Shown here one piece after another: positions 53,968 through 64,000 of a stretch of 64,000 nt of DNA (positions are counted from its first letter, which is position 1; every line of letters begins with the position of its first letter). The DNA is taken from NCBI GenBank assembly GCA_012934845.2, contig WNNJ02000654.1, forward strand, positions 62,001-126,000. The letters run 5' to 3'. Position numbers and translations under genes: made by a program. Origin of the DNA: Pomphorhynchus laevis (Eukaryota > Acanthocephala > Palaeacanthocephala > Echinorhynchida > Pomphorhynchidae). The notes beneath the pieces are model-generated. The model was not told the origin of the DNA and searched no databases. It saw only the letters and a list, made by a program, of their open reading frames with translations.

Positions 53968-56828
53968 TCTCTTTCGCCACAGCACACGGTTTCCGCCTCG
54001 GTCTCCTCAACACTAGATCTATTCTCAATAAATCCGATCTTATCCTCAACCTATTCACCAAGCAATCCATCGATCTCTTCTGCCTCACCGAATCCTGGCA
54101 CTCAGATTCCGACGACCTCTCCATTCGCCGTCTGCTCTCTGCCGGTTGCTCCCTAGTCGAATCCGCCCGCCCCCTCAGCTCATGCCCTTCTAAATCCTCT
54201 AATCATGGCGGCATCGTCGCATTCGCGCGTCACCCAGCGTCTCTTCGCAAAATCAATCCCCCTTTCAGTCCTTGCTCTTTTGAATTGCTCACTTGTCGTT
54301 ATTCTAACCCGATCACTCTAGATCTCGCCATTGTATACCGTCCTGGTTCATCAGCTCCTACAGCCTTATTTTTTACCGAACTCGCTGACCTCCTTTCTCA
54401 TTGTTCTTTGTCCTCAATCCCTTCACTCGTTCTAGGCGACTTCAATATCCGCCTAGACCGCCCCTCTTCCACAGATTCCATCCGCTTCATCAACATTCTA
54501 TCCAACTACAATTACAAACTAATCTCCACTGCCCCCACACATATACTTGGCGGGGCACTCGACATCATCGCTGTCCCCGATCATTTTGCTGCCCACACCT
54601 CACTGTCCATCTCTGATCCTGGTCTATCCGATCACTTTCTTATCACCCTTGATCTCGCTCGCAACCACACCCCTCCTCACACACCTACAATCCTACGTCG
54701 CCCTTGGAGAAATCTTGACCTTTCCCTTCTCCGCTCTGCCTTACTCAAATCGTCTCTATCATTACCCACAATAACATATTCATCTCCTCACGATCTCGCC
54801 TTTCTTTTCGACTCTGAACTCACATCCACTCTCGATATTCTCTTGCCCTTCAAGTTTCACCAACACCGTCGCTTGCACCGTGCCCCATGGTTTGACATCC
54901 AATGCCTACTCTCAAAGCGTCGACTCCGCCATGCTTTTCGAGTATATCACCGCTCTCTCAGACGCGATTTCCGCTCGATCACTCCGTCTTTCCGTGATTC
55001 CTATCTTGCTCTTCGCCGGTCTCATCTCAACCTACTACGTACCAAATGCAACTCCTTCTGGCAGCATAAAATAATCACTTCATTCAACTCTAAGACTCTC
55101 TGGCATACTTTTAACTCAATCCTGGCTCGTTCCTCTACGCCTTGCAACATCAATGCTAATGATTATTCGTCATTTCTCCAGACTAAAGTATCCACGCTGC
55201 TCTCTCACACCCCGGTCTCCATCCTATCCCACTCTGCCCAGTCTACTCTCATCCTTCCCGAACTCTTTCATCTTCTCCCAGTATCACCTACAGAAGTATC
55301 ATCTGTCCTCATGTCCTTGCCCAACAAAACCTCACCTGCCGATCCCCTGCCTACCCACATATTAAAATCTATATGCTCATCGATATCCCCATTTCTCACA
55401 ACCTTGTTTAACTCGTCCATCCGCAGTCGTATCTTCCCTTCACACTGGAAATCCGCAATCGTTCGTCCCCTCCTTAAGAAACAATCGCTCGACCCCTCCC
55501 TTCCTTCTAGCTATCGCCCCATTTCACTACTCCCTACTCTTTCTAAGCTCTTAGAACGCCTCATCTTAATACAAATCAACGCTTATCTCTCCTCATCCAA
55601 TCTGTACCCTCCTTTCCAATCCGCTTTCCGCTCTAATCACTCGACAGAAATCGCATGCATAAAAGTGTACAACGACTTACTCATTTCTCGAGACAAGGCT
55701 CTATATAGTGTTCTCATCTCCCTGGACCTCTCCTCCGCATTCGACATTGTCGACCACTCCGTCCTCCTTTCTCGCCTTCGTTATGATTACGGCTTTTCTT
55801 CCTCCTCCGTAGCTTGGTTCGCCTCATATCTATCCGACCGTTCCTTTCGCGTCTGTTCTAATTCATCATCCTCTCCTCCCATCCCTATTTTTTGCGGGGT
55901 TCCACAAGGTTCAGTCCTAGGTCCCCTGCTTTTCTCTCTTTTGCTTGGCGATCTCTCTCCATTTATCAAACCTTACTCCTTTAACGTCATGCAATACGCC
56001 GATGACATTCTAATCTATGCTCATGCACCCGCACATCGCATACACGACATCGCCATTTCTGCCTCCAACTGTCTCTCTTCTATCTACAAGCGTCTCTCCA
56101 ATCTCCATCTCGTTCTAAACGCCGAAAAGTCCAAAATAATGTGGATCCTTCCCCGTAAACCAAGCATATCTCCTCCCATTGTATCTTTTGCCTCATCGAT
56201 CATCCCTGTAGTCCACAATCTCACTTTCTTAGGCTTCCATTTCGATGATCACCTTTCCCTTAAACCCTTCGTCCGTGACAAGGTCCGCTCGTCTAACTTA
56301 ATTCTTCGTGACATCCGCCGTATCCGCCCCCTTATCGACTTCCGTTCTTGTATGTCTCTTCTTTCATCGCTTCTTTTCCCTAAAATCGATTACTGCCTTA
56401 GCCTTTTCGCCAATTCTCCAAAATCCATCATCCTACCCCTACAACGAATAATCAACACCGCAGTTCGAGTGCTCTTTCGCCTCCGTCGCTTCGACCACAC
56501 ATCCACATATTTTGCCCAACTCTCCTGGCCCACCATCCACATCCGCATCAAACTCCGCCTTCTTCTCATTACTTTTCGTCTCATCGCTGTCGGCTCCCCA
56601 TCGTTCATCAACCTTCCTTTCTTAGACGATACTCGCCCCACCTCGCTATCGCTTCGTTCCTGTCATACCCTCTTACTCCACGTTCCTAATTACTCCAACA
56701 ACTACGGTCTCCGATCCTTCCTCGTCGCCGCCTCACTCGCCTGGAATCAACTCCCTCTCGACGTCCGCCGCGCTCCCTCATTTATCACATTCAAACACCT
56801 CCTCCGTTCACACCTTCTCGACGCCTGA
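53931..56828 (+). CDS. CR1-like LINE ORF2: APE endonuclease + reverse transcriptase
   Basis: 965 aa, uninterrupted. Endonuclease ~20-240: LLNTRSILNKSD, FCLTESW, VYRPGSS, LVLGDFNI, GLSDHFLITLDL (catalytic Asn, Glu, Asp/His sets). Reverse transcriptase ~430-760: HWKSAIVRPLLKK, SSYRPISLLPTLSKLLERL, LISLDLSSAFDIVDHSVLLS, FCGVPQGSVLGPLLFSLLLG, MQYADDILIYAHA, LTFLGFHFD. The C-terminal domain ends in RSFLVAASLAWNQLPLDVRR, the usual WN.LP block. All catalytic residues are visible, so it is a candidate source of the CR1 fragments elsewhere in the window. Translation likely couples to ORF1. Confidence 0.9.
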   Translation: MALHLSYVSSPLVSFATAHGFRLGLLNTRSILNKSDLILNLFTKQSIDLFCLTESWHSDSDDLSIRRLLSAGCSLVESARPLSSCPSKSSNHGGIVAFARHPASLRKINPPFSPCSFELLTCRYSNPITLDLAIVYRPGSSAPTALFFTELADLLSHCSLSSIPSLVLGDFNIRLDRPSSTDSIRFINILSNYNYKLISTAPTHILGGALDIIAVPDHFAAHTSLSISDPGLSDHFLITLDLARNHTPPHTPTILRRPWRNLDLSLLRSALLKSSLSLPTITYSSPHDLAFLFDSELTSTLDILLPFKFHQHRRLHRAPWFDIQCLLSKRRLRHAFRVYHRSLRRDFRSITPSFRDSYLALRRSHLNLLRTKCNSFWQHKIITSFNSKTLWHTFNSILARSSTPCNINANDYSSFLQTKVSTLLSHTPVSILSHSAQSTLILPELFHLLPVSPTEVSSVLMSLPNKTSPADPLPTHILKSICSSISPFLTTLFNSSIRSRIFPSHWKSAIVRPLLKKQSLDPSLPSSYRPISLLPTLSKLLERLILIQINAYLSSSNLYPPFQSAFRSNHSTEIACIKVYNDLLISRDKALYSVLISLDLSSAFDIVDHSVLLSRLRYDYGFSSSSVAWFASYLSDRSFRVCSNSSSSPPIPIFCGVPQGSVLGPLLFSLLLGDLSPFIKPYSFNVMQYADDILIYAHAPAHRIHDIAISASNCLSSIYKRLSNLHLVLNAEKSKIMWILPRKPSISPPIVSFASSIIPVVHNLTFLGFHFDDHLSLKPFVRDKVRSSNLILRDIRRIRPLIDFRSCMSLLSSLLFPKIDYCLSLFANSPKSIILPLQRIINTAVRVLFRLRRFDHTSTYFAQLSWPTIHIRIKLRLLLITFRLIAVGSPSFINLPFLDDTRPTSLSLRSCHTLLLHVPNYSNNYGLRSFLVAASLAWNQLPLDVRRAPSFITFKHLLRSHLLDA

Positions 56829-56839
56829 TTCACAGTTTT

Positions 56840-56905
56840 GTTTTTGTTGTGGTCATGTAAGCGTGCGCTGGCACGCATTTGCCACGTTAAAATAAATCTT
56901 TTTTT
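56840..56905 (+). repeat. CR1-like 3' tail with hairpin
   Basis: gtggtcatgtaagcgtgcgc-tggcacgcatttgccacg: GCGTGC pairs with GCACGC around gctg. The same tail occurs at 23998, 46131, 47640 and 62935 (all minus). Probably the reverse transcriptase recognition site. Confidence 0.7.
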
Positions 56906-56914
56906 TTCATCATC

Positions 56915-58200
56915 AGTCGACGAGGAGCGGATAAATAGCTTTTCAGGAAAATCCTAACTGATATCTTTCTGACCGACAAGAAAGATTGCACACTTTTGAG
57001 GGATCCGCTCACATCCACTAACATTCCTCGAATAATCAACGAAAAGACGAGGAATTTGAAACTAATGGTATCCCGACTCTCACACGTTGACAATCACCAG
57101 GATTTTACTCTGCTAAAAAATTGCTTCGCAATACCTAAGTTGCAGTTCATCCAGAGAAGTACACCGGCTCACCTACATAGAAATTCTTTTGAAGCCTTCT
57201 ACGAAACATTGAAAGAAGCGGTGACACATTTAACTAATGTTGCTTTCAACGACATTTCGTAAGTACTGGCCACGTTACCCGTGGCATACGGCGATTTGGG
57301 TATTCGAAAAGCCGCAGACATCGCACTACCAGGTTTCTTGTCTTCCATGCATGCCGTGCGCGATCTGGTGAACGCCGCGCTTCTCCGCATTTGTGGACTA
57401 GCTCATTCCAGAGAGTTATCGACAACCGAGATGGCATGGAACGTGGCAAGTGACGGGATTGATCAGTCATCACAAAAAATAGACAAAATATATGGGACTT
57501 GCCATTTATGGAGATCAGGCTCGCGAATATGAAAGCCGATGCCGATCAGATAAGCAGAGCTCGTTTAATGTCGCACATTGCTGCCAGTGATAATCGTCAT
57601 TGCCATACATTTGCAGTGTGTTCGTTCATACACAACAAATTCGACCCTGAAACCATCCGAATCGCCTTGGCCTTGAGGAGTTGGTTAATAAATGTGTCAA
57701 TCCCACACGTGCAGATGTAGTAGATTTATCGACCCCTGGGTCATTACGGACTGTCCTGCAGATACTACGCCGGACGAAATCCCAGACACGCTGAACAGAA
57801 CAGCGCTGTTAAGCGTTCTTTGCAACGCGGGGATTGCCAGCTATTCTCCAGTCTTCGGATTTGGACAGGGGAGATGGAAAACGCCCCGACGGCATCACTC
57901 CCTTTCCATTCAAGAGCGGAGGAAGTTTATGCTGGGATTGCACTTATGTCGACACATTTGCTGAAACGAAGGTACACTCGTTATCAACTGAGTCAGGGAT
58001 AGCCGCCCAAAACGCGGAGGATGCAAAACGACTTAAGTACAAAAGCCTATCAGGACGGTTCCAATTCGAACCGATTGCTATCGAGACTACAGGAGTGTTC
58101 GGACCGACAACAGCAGTCATCATAAATGGAATCGGCCAGATAATTCAGTCCACAACGAGGAACCACGCAAATAGCTGTGCTTAAAGCAAAGACTAGGCTT
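56915..58200 (+). mobile_element. RLE-type reverse transcriptase element, subfamily B: C-terminal part
   Basis: Continues the element from 51480-52261. MVSRLSHVDNHQDFTLLKNC and AIPKLQFIQRSTPAHL (57060-57180), LPVAYGDLGIRKAADIALPG (57270-57330), a knuckle-like CRCSRFIDPW...LSC block near 57700-57750, GKRPDGITPFPFKSGGSLCW then DCTYVDTFAETKVHS (57890-57980; RPDG...WD, the PD-(D/E)XK-like core), DAKRLKYKSLSGRFQFEPIA and IETTGVFGPT (58020-58110). Frame changes separate the islands. Confidence 0.75.
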
Positions 58201-58204
58201 AGAA

Positions 58205-59290
58205 GTGCAGCGCGGCATCGCCTTTAGCATTATTAGCAATGCTAGACAATAATTTTGTTTAGAAACTTAATGTAACTGTTAGTAGAAATAAATTGCACCA
58301 TTTTGTTGAAATAAAAGATACAAGGGAGTTGTGTGGTTTATTGTATTTTATCAATTGAACTAACTGTTATTTTATATTCGCTTATGGAGATAACTGAATT
58401 CTTCAGTTAGTTTCATAACATTTTCAGTTAGCTTCATAACATTCGCTAATTAAAATTTTCAGGGAATACACGTATTTAGATCTAATTAAGGTGAATGAGG
58501 TTTAGATTAACTTTTACAGGCTCTCTAAAACAATATAGGACCAGGCCCTCCAAATTTGGCATTTATGGAAATTGCTGATATAATTGGTCCACTAATCCCG
58601 AAGGTTTACTTTATTATATTCGAATCATGTATTATTACGGAGTATTAAAAACGCCCAAATGCAAATCTCGTTTCTAAAAATAGGAATCGTATATCCAAAT
58701 GTTTTCGACCCAAACCACTCATTTCTACACTAACGAAGATTCTTGAAATTCGCTTTCGCTGAATTCTGAATTAATAAATTAATTAAACTGTAGAATCGAT
58801 TACTAGCGTGATTAGGTAATATCAATCGCTTACATGATTAAGCATGACAACAACAACGGCCGTGGTTTGAACGCCCGTGATTGTGATATATTTGACTTGT
58901 GAGGAGATAACATAGATGATGGATTCCAAAGTATCTTAAAATTATTAAACATAAGTCGCGTAATCAAGTTTCAAACGATTTTGCTAGAAAATTTATGGGT
59001 GTTGCAGAGCACATTTTTCGTAAGAAAATGACGAAAAAAGACTGTCCGCTAATCACGAAATGCATTGGTAAATTACAAATGCATTTTTCAATGCATTAAA
59101 AAATGCGTGTAACCATGTGCAGTCATGGTTACAATTAAAAAATTTTGATGACACTGCACGTTGCTTTAATTATAATAAAAATAAGGAATTTATAAAATAA
59201 ATAACTAACAACCACTAAAAATAACTAAAAAAGACAGTTGAAAAACAAAGTTCAAGATCGATAAGGAAATCAAAATGTTTAGTCTTCACG
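58205..59290. other. AT-rich spacer
   Basis: No gene seen. A small inverted repeat around aatgcattttt-caatgcattaaaaaatgc occurs near 59075-59105. Confidence 0.45.
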
Positions 59291-59294
59291 ATAT

Positions 59295-61577
59295 TGTCAC
59301 TGACTCAAGTCCAGCGAGATTTGAGTCCTGCAGATGACATTGAGCTCAATGGCATTGAACCATTCAATGACAGATGCTGAGCCCGTATCAGGGTCCATCT
59401 AGCTCTCTTCAGAATACGTTTGAGTCTATCTAAGTCAGCTTTCGCTGACCAGTTCACCGTAATGGTGAATCCCATGTATTTTACTCGACTTGTGAAGGTA
59501 GGGAGTGATTGATTAGTCAATATGGAAGAAAGAGCTGAGAGTGCTAGTCTCTTTATTTTTTCTTTGTCGCAGGAGCGCCATGAAAGACAACCATCTGAGA
59601 TTTGGAGCAGTTTAAAATAAGATTGGATATGGGTAACTGATCTTTTAATCTTAAAAAGAAACGGCTGATGTCAGAGATTACATCTTTGCACCTGGGTCCA
59701 GAAAACAGGGCTGTGGTATCATCAGCGTATACCACTAGATGTTAGTCGCGTTTAAAGTTTTTGTAAAGTTCAATAGAGGCAACAAGATACAAGATTGGAG
59801 AAAGTGGGGAACCTTGAGGCACACCTGTAATAATGTCGAACTGACGTGCATCAGGATCGTCTTCATAGAAGAATCGCTTGGTATACAACAATATTTCCAC
59901 CCTGGTAACAATTCTCGCAGGTAACTCAAACGACCTGAGAGAAGAGATAACAAAAGGAATGAAATATGCTGTCAAATGAAACAAAGTCAATAAAAACAGC
60001 CACGGCAAGCTGATGACTGTTGTCCTGACAAAACTAATGTATTTCACCTATTGCTGTATGAACCGAGCGATCTTTTACGTACCCGTGAAAACCTGATGGG
60101 ATTAAATTTCGCATACATAGATGGTTGCGGATTTTACGCGCAAGCGATTTTTGATAAATAGAGATGAGGCAGTTTTGAATTGAGATAGGCCGCAGATTTT
60201 AGGACATGAAATCGATTTCTTTTTGGCATAAAAACACGACGGCTGATATTAATGCCAGCAACATCGGACGGGGAGGCAAGTAGCATAGTAATTAGAACCT
60301 CGTTTCTCTGGCTGTCTGTCAAAAGCTTACAGACCCGAGTGGAGAGTGGCGCGTGGTATTTGGAGGTGCTTGGATGTGGCCACCAGGAGTTTAGGATATC
60401 TGCGATAGTTAAGTCCCTGCTCCTGAAGTCGCCCCAAGGAGGAATTGGTTGGGGAGATATTGTCTTCATAATTATGTAGGGATAGTGACTACTCCAAAAC
60501 TTTGTCAAGGCCTATGTTACCGATCCAACACAATGCTCTCTCCCTCCAGCAGACAAACTTCTCCCTCTTAAATATCTTCCAAAAGGAAGACTGGGAAGGG
60601 TTAAGGCAAGAAATGTTCACCTTATTCCTACTCAACTGGAACCTGTATCTAGTGATCCGATATTCATTCGAGAGGACCTGTCTGGCGGAAACAGAGAGAT
60701 TTGGGAGGTGTAGCGTTTTAGCTAGTACCTTGAGTTTCGTTGGAGTGAGATTGTATATATGACCTTTATAGGTAGTCGAAAGAAACGCGGTAGCTCGCGA
60801 TGATATGTAGGAATTAAATTCGGTCAATCTCTCATTACCAATTCGGGGGGAGAGTTGGATAGCTCCCTGAAATAAAGATACTGTGATAGGGTCAAAGTGA
60901 AGCCTCCTTCTAAGCAACGTATCTTCTTCCATCCGCCAACGAATTAGGTCATGAGAGGTGGTCTGTTTTTAGCGCGACTGCTCAGTACAGATGGGTTTCA
61001 ACAACCACATCTTATGAAGCAGTAATATGTCTAGGAGAGAATTAGTTGTTGAGCCATGAAAGGTGTGGGATGGTAATTTATTAATAAGGTAGTCGATCCT
61101 GGCTCTGTGGAGTGCTGCATTAATCCAACGACCAATTCTGTCATTGAAGTCATCAAGTAACATGTCATAGCCACTACCTAAAATACAGTCCAGAAGCTCA
61201 CCGTTCTTGTGAATTTCCCCTGGCCTAATATAGATATTGGCTATACTGATAAGTTTCCAGTTCTTGCAAAGTGATATATCTAAACAAGACAGGGCTGTAC
61301 ATGAATAGTTTAAAAGGAATGATGATCTTAAGGAGCATTTAACTAGGGTTAAAAGACCTTGAGATGAAGTGGAGTGAGGTGGGGTCATGTACGGAGTAAA
61401 TTGGGTGTAAATGTGCTTAGGGATAAATCGAGTAATATCCTGGGGGAGACGAATAGACCGCGTCTCCTGAAGGACTGTAACATCTGCATCTTTACCAGGT
61501 AGAAGCCTAAGGGCGGAAGCACCACCAGAATTACACTGAAGAATATTCAGTGAAAAAGACCCTTGATTACTTCCCAT
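59295..61577 (-). mobile_element. APE-type LINE ORF2 (endonuclease + reverse transcriptase), interrupted
   Basis: Minus strand. Endonuclease from ATG 61577: MGSNQGSFSLNILQCNSGGA, ADVTVLQETRS, SIANIYIRPGE, MLLDDFNDRIGRW (normally GDFN), to 60969. Linker/connection region 60932-60489 and 60508-60134 (LPHLYLSKIACA). RT from 60047: ARIVTRVEILLYTKRFFYED, TGVPQGSPLSPILYLVASIE, LVVYADDTTALFSG, NCSKSQMVVFHGAPATKKK, KYMGFTI, to 59305. About five breaks. Same family as 50.3-51.15 kb. The 3' UTR of that copy is not found here. Confidence 0.8.
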
Positions 61578-61739
61578 TGTGTTACGTCAGCTGGAGTGGG
61601 ATGCCCCTTCTAGCTCAGACCAGAGGTGGGAAGGCTGCCCTTCCCACAACCGGCCAAACTATACGAAGTCATTTGCCCATCGGCTTTATATTCATTTCTA
61701 AAGGACGCTGTCGCTACTTCCTAACCATTATCCATCTTG

Positions 61740-62825
61740 GCCAACTTTAAAGAGTCCAGACTATGCTTAGAAGCATTTCGTTTTTTTTTGAAGACGGGGC
61801 TCTCTTTGAGTACGTCGTAATATTCGTCGTTATAGGAGAACGTAACTCCTCAAACTTAGCCACAAGTTATTGAGTTAAAGTTCGCAACTCGTTTATATTT
61901 GCATGGTTCCTAGCATCTATAAGCTTAATGATATCTGAGTTTGTCATTGTAATATTGGTAGATCTATTGGCCGAGCAGGCATCAGCGAAGTTGGCCGTCT
62001 TGCAGGGTGATCCACAATGCCGCTTCTTGTAGTCTTTAAAGTAGCTACATTTTCTGGACTAAGAAGGATGTTCACCACCGCATTTAGAACAATGGGGAGA
62101 CAATACACACTTCTCCGAATGAACATCATATGATCCGCAGACCCCACATGTCCAAGTCCGCTCGCAATTAGAAGCCCAATGCCCCCATTGATGACATCAA
62201 TTACAATGGAGGTACGTCAGGTGATCGGAATCTATGAGGGTGAATGACAGATTGTGCTCCAGAAAGGGGTTACATGTACTGTTTGATAGGCATTCAGCCT
62301 GGTCAACTAACGTTTAGCAAAATTCAATTGGTAATTGTAGGCCGTTTCTGCCCGTGATAGAACGTATATTATGTAATATTTAAGTAGATTATAAAGCCCT
62401 TACATCTTCCTCGGACATGAAGAGCGGAAAATTGTTTATTTTTAAAGAAGCCTGAATAGCCTTGAAAGCTGTCGTTCCGTAATCTGTTAAGTTCTTCTCG
62501 AAAAATTCCAAATTGGCTGCCGCGATATCTGAGGTGCAGAAGGAAATGCGAACCTCAGACTCAAAATATCTTATTGAATTGAATAAAATTCTATTTTTGT
62601 AAGCAACAGTGAACTCTCTCAGGAACTTATTAAAAAGGTTCTGTCTTTCGAAAGGTTGTAGAAGTTTCACTATAACAAGGTTTACCAATTTTGGCACAGG
62701 AGGTAGTTCTCCCTCCGTGCTCAAGACCAAAAACTAAGAAGAAACATCACTTACCATTTTATCTGTAGCAGGAATAATTGTTTCCATTGAGCGCTTTGAT
62801 CCTGCGATAATTGCCACTGACATAA
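61740..62825 (-). mobile_element. ORF1 of the same LINE, with CCHC zinc knuckles
   Basis: Minus strand from ATG ~62822: MSVAIIAGSKRSMETIIPAT, a stop, then 62730-62389 with PKLVNLVIVKLLQPFERQNL and YFESEVRISFCTSDIAAANL (gag-like/ORF1p region). Further on, CHQWGHWASNC preceded by a Cys three residues upstream (C-x2-C-x4-H-x4-C), CGVCGSYDVHSEKC and CSKCGGEHP...KC, three knuckles at ~62195-62060. Three Cys knuckles in ORF1 are typical of R1/I/Jockey-group LINEs. Broken by at least three stops. Sits directly upstream of ORF2 as expected. Confidence 0.65.
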
Positions 62826-62929
62826 TTTTTTCGTATGCTATGTTTTCTTGTAAGTAGTTAGTAATCAAGAATTGTTAAACTGCTTTAATTATATTTAAGC
62901 CAACATCAGTACGCAATTTATTCATTTTG

Positions 62930-62990
62930 TTTATTTATATTGGTAATTGCACGCCTATGCGCGCTTACAAGCCCACGTAGAAGAAAAATA
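62930..62990 (-). mobile_element. CR1-related 3' tail only
   Basis: The minus strand reads acgtgggcttgtaagcgcgc, ataggcgtgcaattaccaat. Hairpin GCGCGC/GCGTGC around atag. Same design as 56840-56905 but a different sequence class. Confidence 0.6.
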
Positions 62991-62999
62991 ACAAACAAA

Positions 63000-64000
63000 T
63001 AAGAAAATATCCGATAATGTTTCGATTGCAGGTCTTCGCTGCATGTATACGACGAAACCTTACACGAATCTTTGGGCAGATTACTTAATCTGAACATTAG
63101 GCATAAGGAATGTACCCAAGCAACACTACCGATGGATATTGGATGGCTCGGAATTTTCCTAAGCAAGACAGTCGCTATTGCCACCTACCTACCGTCTCCT
63201 GCTTGAACGTCAGATTTGATAGGGCCCTTACTAGAGCCGGATCCCGGGAGTCTTAGCAGGATTAACTGCGCGATCTACATAGTAGGAGTGACACACTGGA
63301 CCGAATTGCATGGAGAGAATACACCGACAGAAGCTGATGTTCAAAATCGTTGGTCTCGTCTCTCGAACATGTTGACTAGGAAGTCCCTCCTTTCTACGGC
63401 AGAAACGGCTAGGAGTCGTACGCGGTTGCTCGGCGTAGCTGGAAAGGTATCCGGGGCGTTTCTGACGGCGCTGCCCGTTTCGGCTGTTTGCACTAAGATC
63501 GACGACAGATATTTCGCTATAGCAGTTGCACTCCGTATCGGCATTCAGTTCAGCAGAGAAATGTTATGTGGATGCGGAATGAACAAAGATTCACCAGGAT
63601 TTTATGGTCTCGACTGTCCGCGTGTTAAATCACCGCACTTCTTCCACTCCGAATTGAACAGGATTTTGAAATCGGCACCTTCCGCAGCAGGACCGCCGTC
63701 TCGACTAGAGCCAGCAAGGCTACTGCGGAACAACGGTAAGCGCCCAGATGGTGATACCGTCGAAGGATGGAAAACTCCTATTATGGGATTTCACCTAGCA
63801 TCAAGTTATGAAGCACTTGATGTGGTGTGCTGAGACAGTGTAGCCGATTCAGTAGAGCTCCGGAAGCGTGAAAAATATAGCGAATTAGATAATCGACAAT
63901 TCGTTTTCATGATTATCGCCATTGAGACTTTAAGGGCTTTTGGGAAGGAGACCGCTTTCTTCGTAAATATGCTTGGAAAAGACATCAAAATAGCGACTGG
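63000..64000 (+). mobile_element. RLE-type reverse transcriptase C-terminus, subfamily B, running off the window
   Basis: The + frame 63216-63833 is open for 205 codons: WSRLSNMLTRKSLLSTAETA, SGAFLTALPVSAVCTKI, AIAVALRIGIQFSREMLCGC then GMNKDSPGFYGLDC (knuckle), RLEPARLLRNNGKRPDGDTV and WKTPIMGFHLASS (RPDG...W core). Beyond one stop: ELRKREKYSELDNRQFVFMI and AIETLRAFGKET. Upstream (63095-63190) LPMDIGWLGI is the LPVxxGGLGI block. Best-preserved nuclease region of subfamily B here; the 3' end is outside. Confidence 0.75.

Larger units (their letters stand above)
52262..56910 (+). mobile_element. Full-length CR1-like LINE with both ORFs open
   Basis: The 5' UTR starts with three 20-bp direct repeats (atttttcctgtcagttccag, 52262-52320). 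ORF1 is 52570-53967, ORF2 53931-56828, overlapping by 37 nt in different frames. The 3' UTR is 56829-56905 with a hairpin and a T-run on + (56899-56907). About 4.65 kb and GC-rich. No stops interrupt either ORF, so this copy is young and possibly active. It lies inside an RLE-type element (51480-52261 and 56915-58200), same orientation. No clear target-site duplication. Confidence 0.85.

Noticed and set aside
1-64000. CRISPR arrays, bacterial operons, tRNA or rRNA genes
   Set aside because: None found. Spliced genes and LINEs show that this is an animal nuclear sequence.

Overview
The window is AT-rich eukaryotic DNA from an animal nuclear genome. The host genes have spliceosomal introns, including several of only about 45 to 60 nt, and they encode animal-type proteins: TRAPPC5, a REXO5-like RNA exonuclease, a PPP4R3/SMEK-like fragment, an N4BP1/KHNYN-like NYN ribonuclease, the ATP synthase epsilon subunit and a C2orf42 homologue. 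All are strongly diverged from vertebrate and insect forms, which suggests a fast-evolving invertebrate lineage. I cannot name the species. GC rises sharply only inside young retroelements (52.5-56.9 kb, 46-47.6 kb, 50.3-51.2 kb).

Layout. 1-740 is a tandem array of a ~303 bp unit that carries a hammerhead-ribozyme core. TRAPPC5 follows on + (1185-1684). From 2.5 to 6.1 kb lie LINE remnants. A REXO5-like gene occupies 18.3-8.0 kb on the minus strand; I assembled 11 exons whose phases all agree. A large decayed reverse-transcriptase element covers 18.6-21.7 kb. Two PPP4R3-like exons are at 23.3-23.0 kb and an unrecognised degenerate coding tract is at 26.6-24.9 kb. A seven-exon NYN-ribonuclease gene spans 43.2-27.4 kb on minus (420 aa, all four catalytic Asp present); its introns hold a lone PHD-finger exon, Penelope-like pieces and a scrambled LINE. 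ATP5F1E (three exons) is at 45.2-44.4 kb and intronless C2orf42 at 49.6-48.1 kb, both minus. From 50 kb to the end the window is nearly all retroelements: a full-length CR1-like LINE with two open frames (52.26-56.9 kb) sits inside an older reverse-transcriptase/nuclease element, and a third LINE with APE endonuclease and CCHC-knuckle ORF1 fills 62.8-59.3 kb.

Mobile load. Four retroelement groups dominate: (i) a reverse transcriptase with a C-terminal PD-(D/E)XK-like nuclease (called RLE-type here), at least eight fragments in two subfamilies; (ii) CR1-like LINEs with a conserved 3' hairpin tail; (iii) APE-type LINEs of two other kinds; (iv) a 5'-truncated family whose short ORF resembles the end of a Penelope-like reverse transcriptase, about a dozen copies. 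The hammerhead array at the left edge fits the known link between Penelope-like elements, retrozymes and hammerhead satellites, but no sequence here physically joins the array to group iv.

Limits. Family calls come from recognising motifs by eye, with no database search. Splice sites were placed from GT/AG signals plus phase agreement. The 5' ends of the REXO5-like and PPP4R3-like genes are not resolved.
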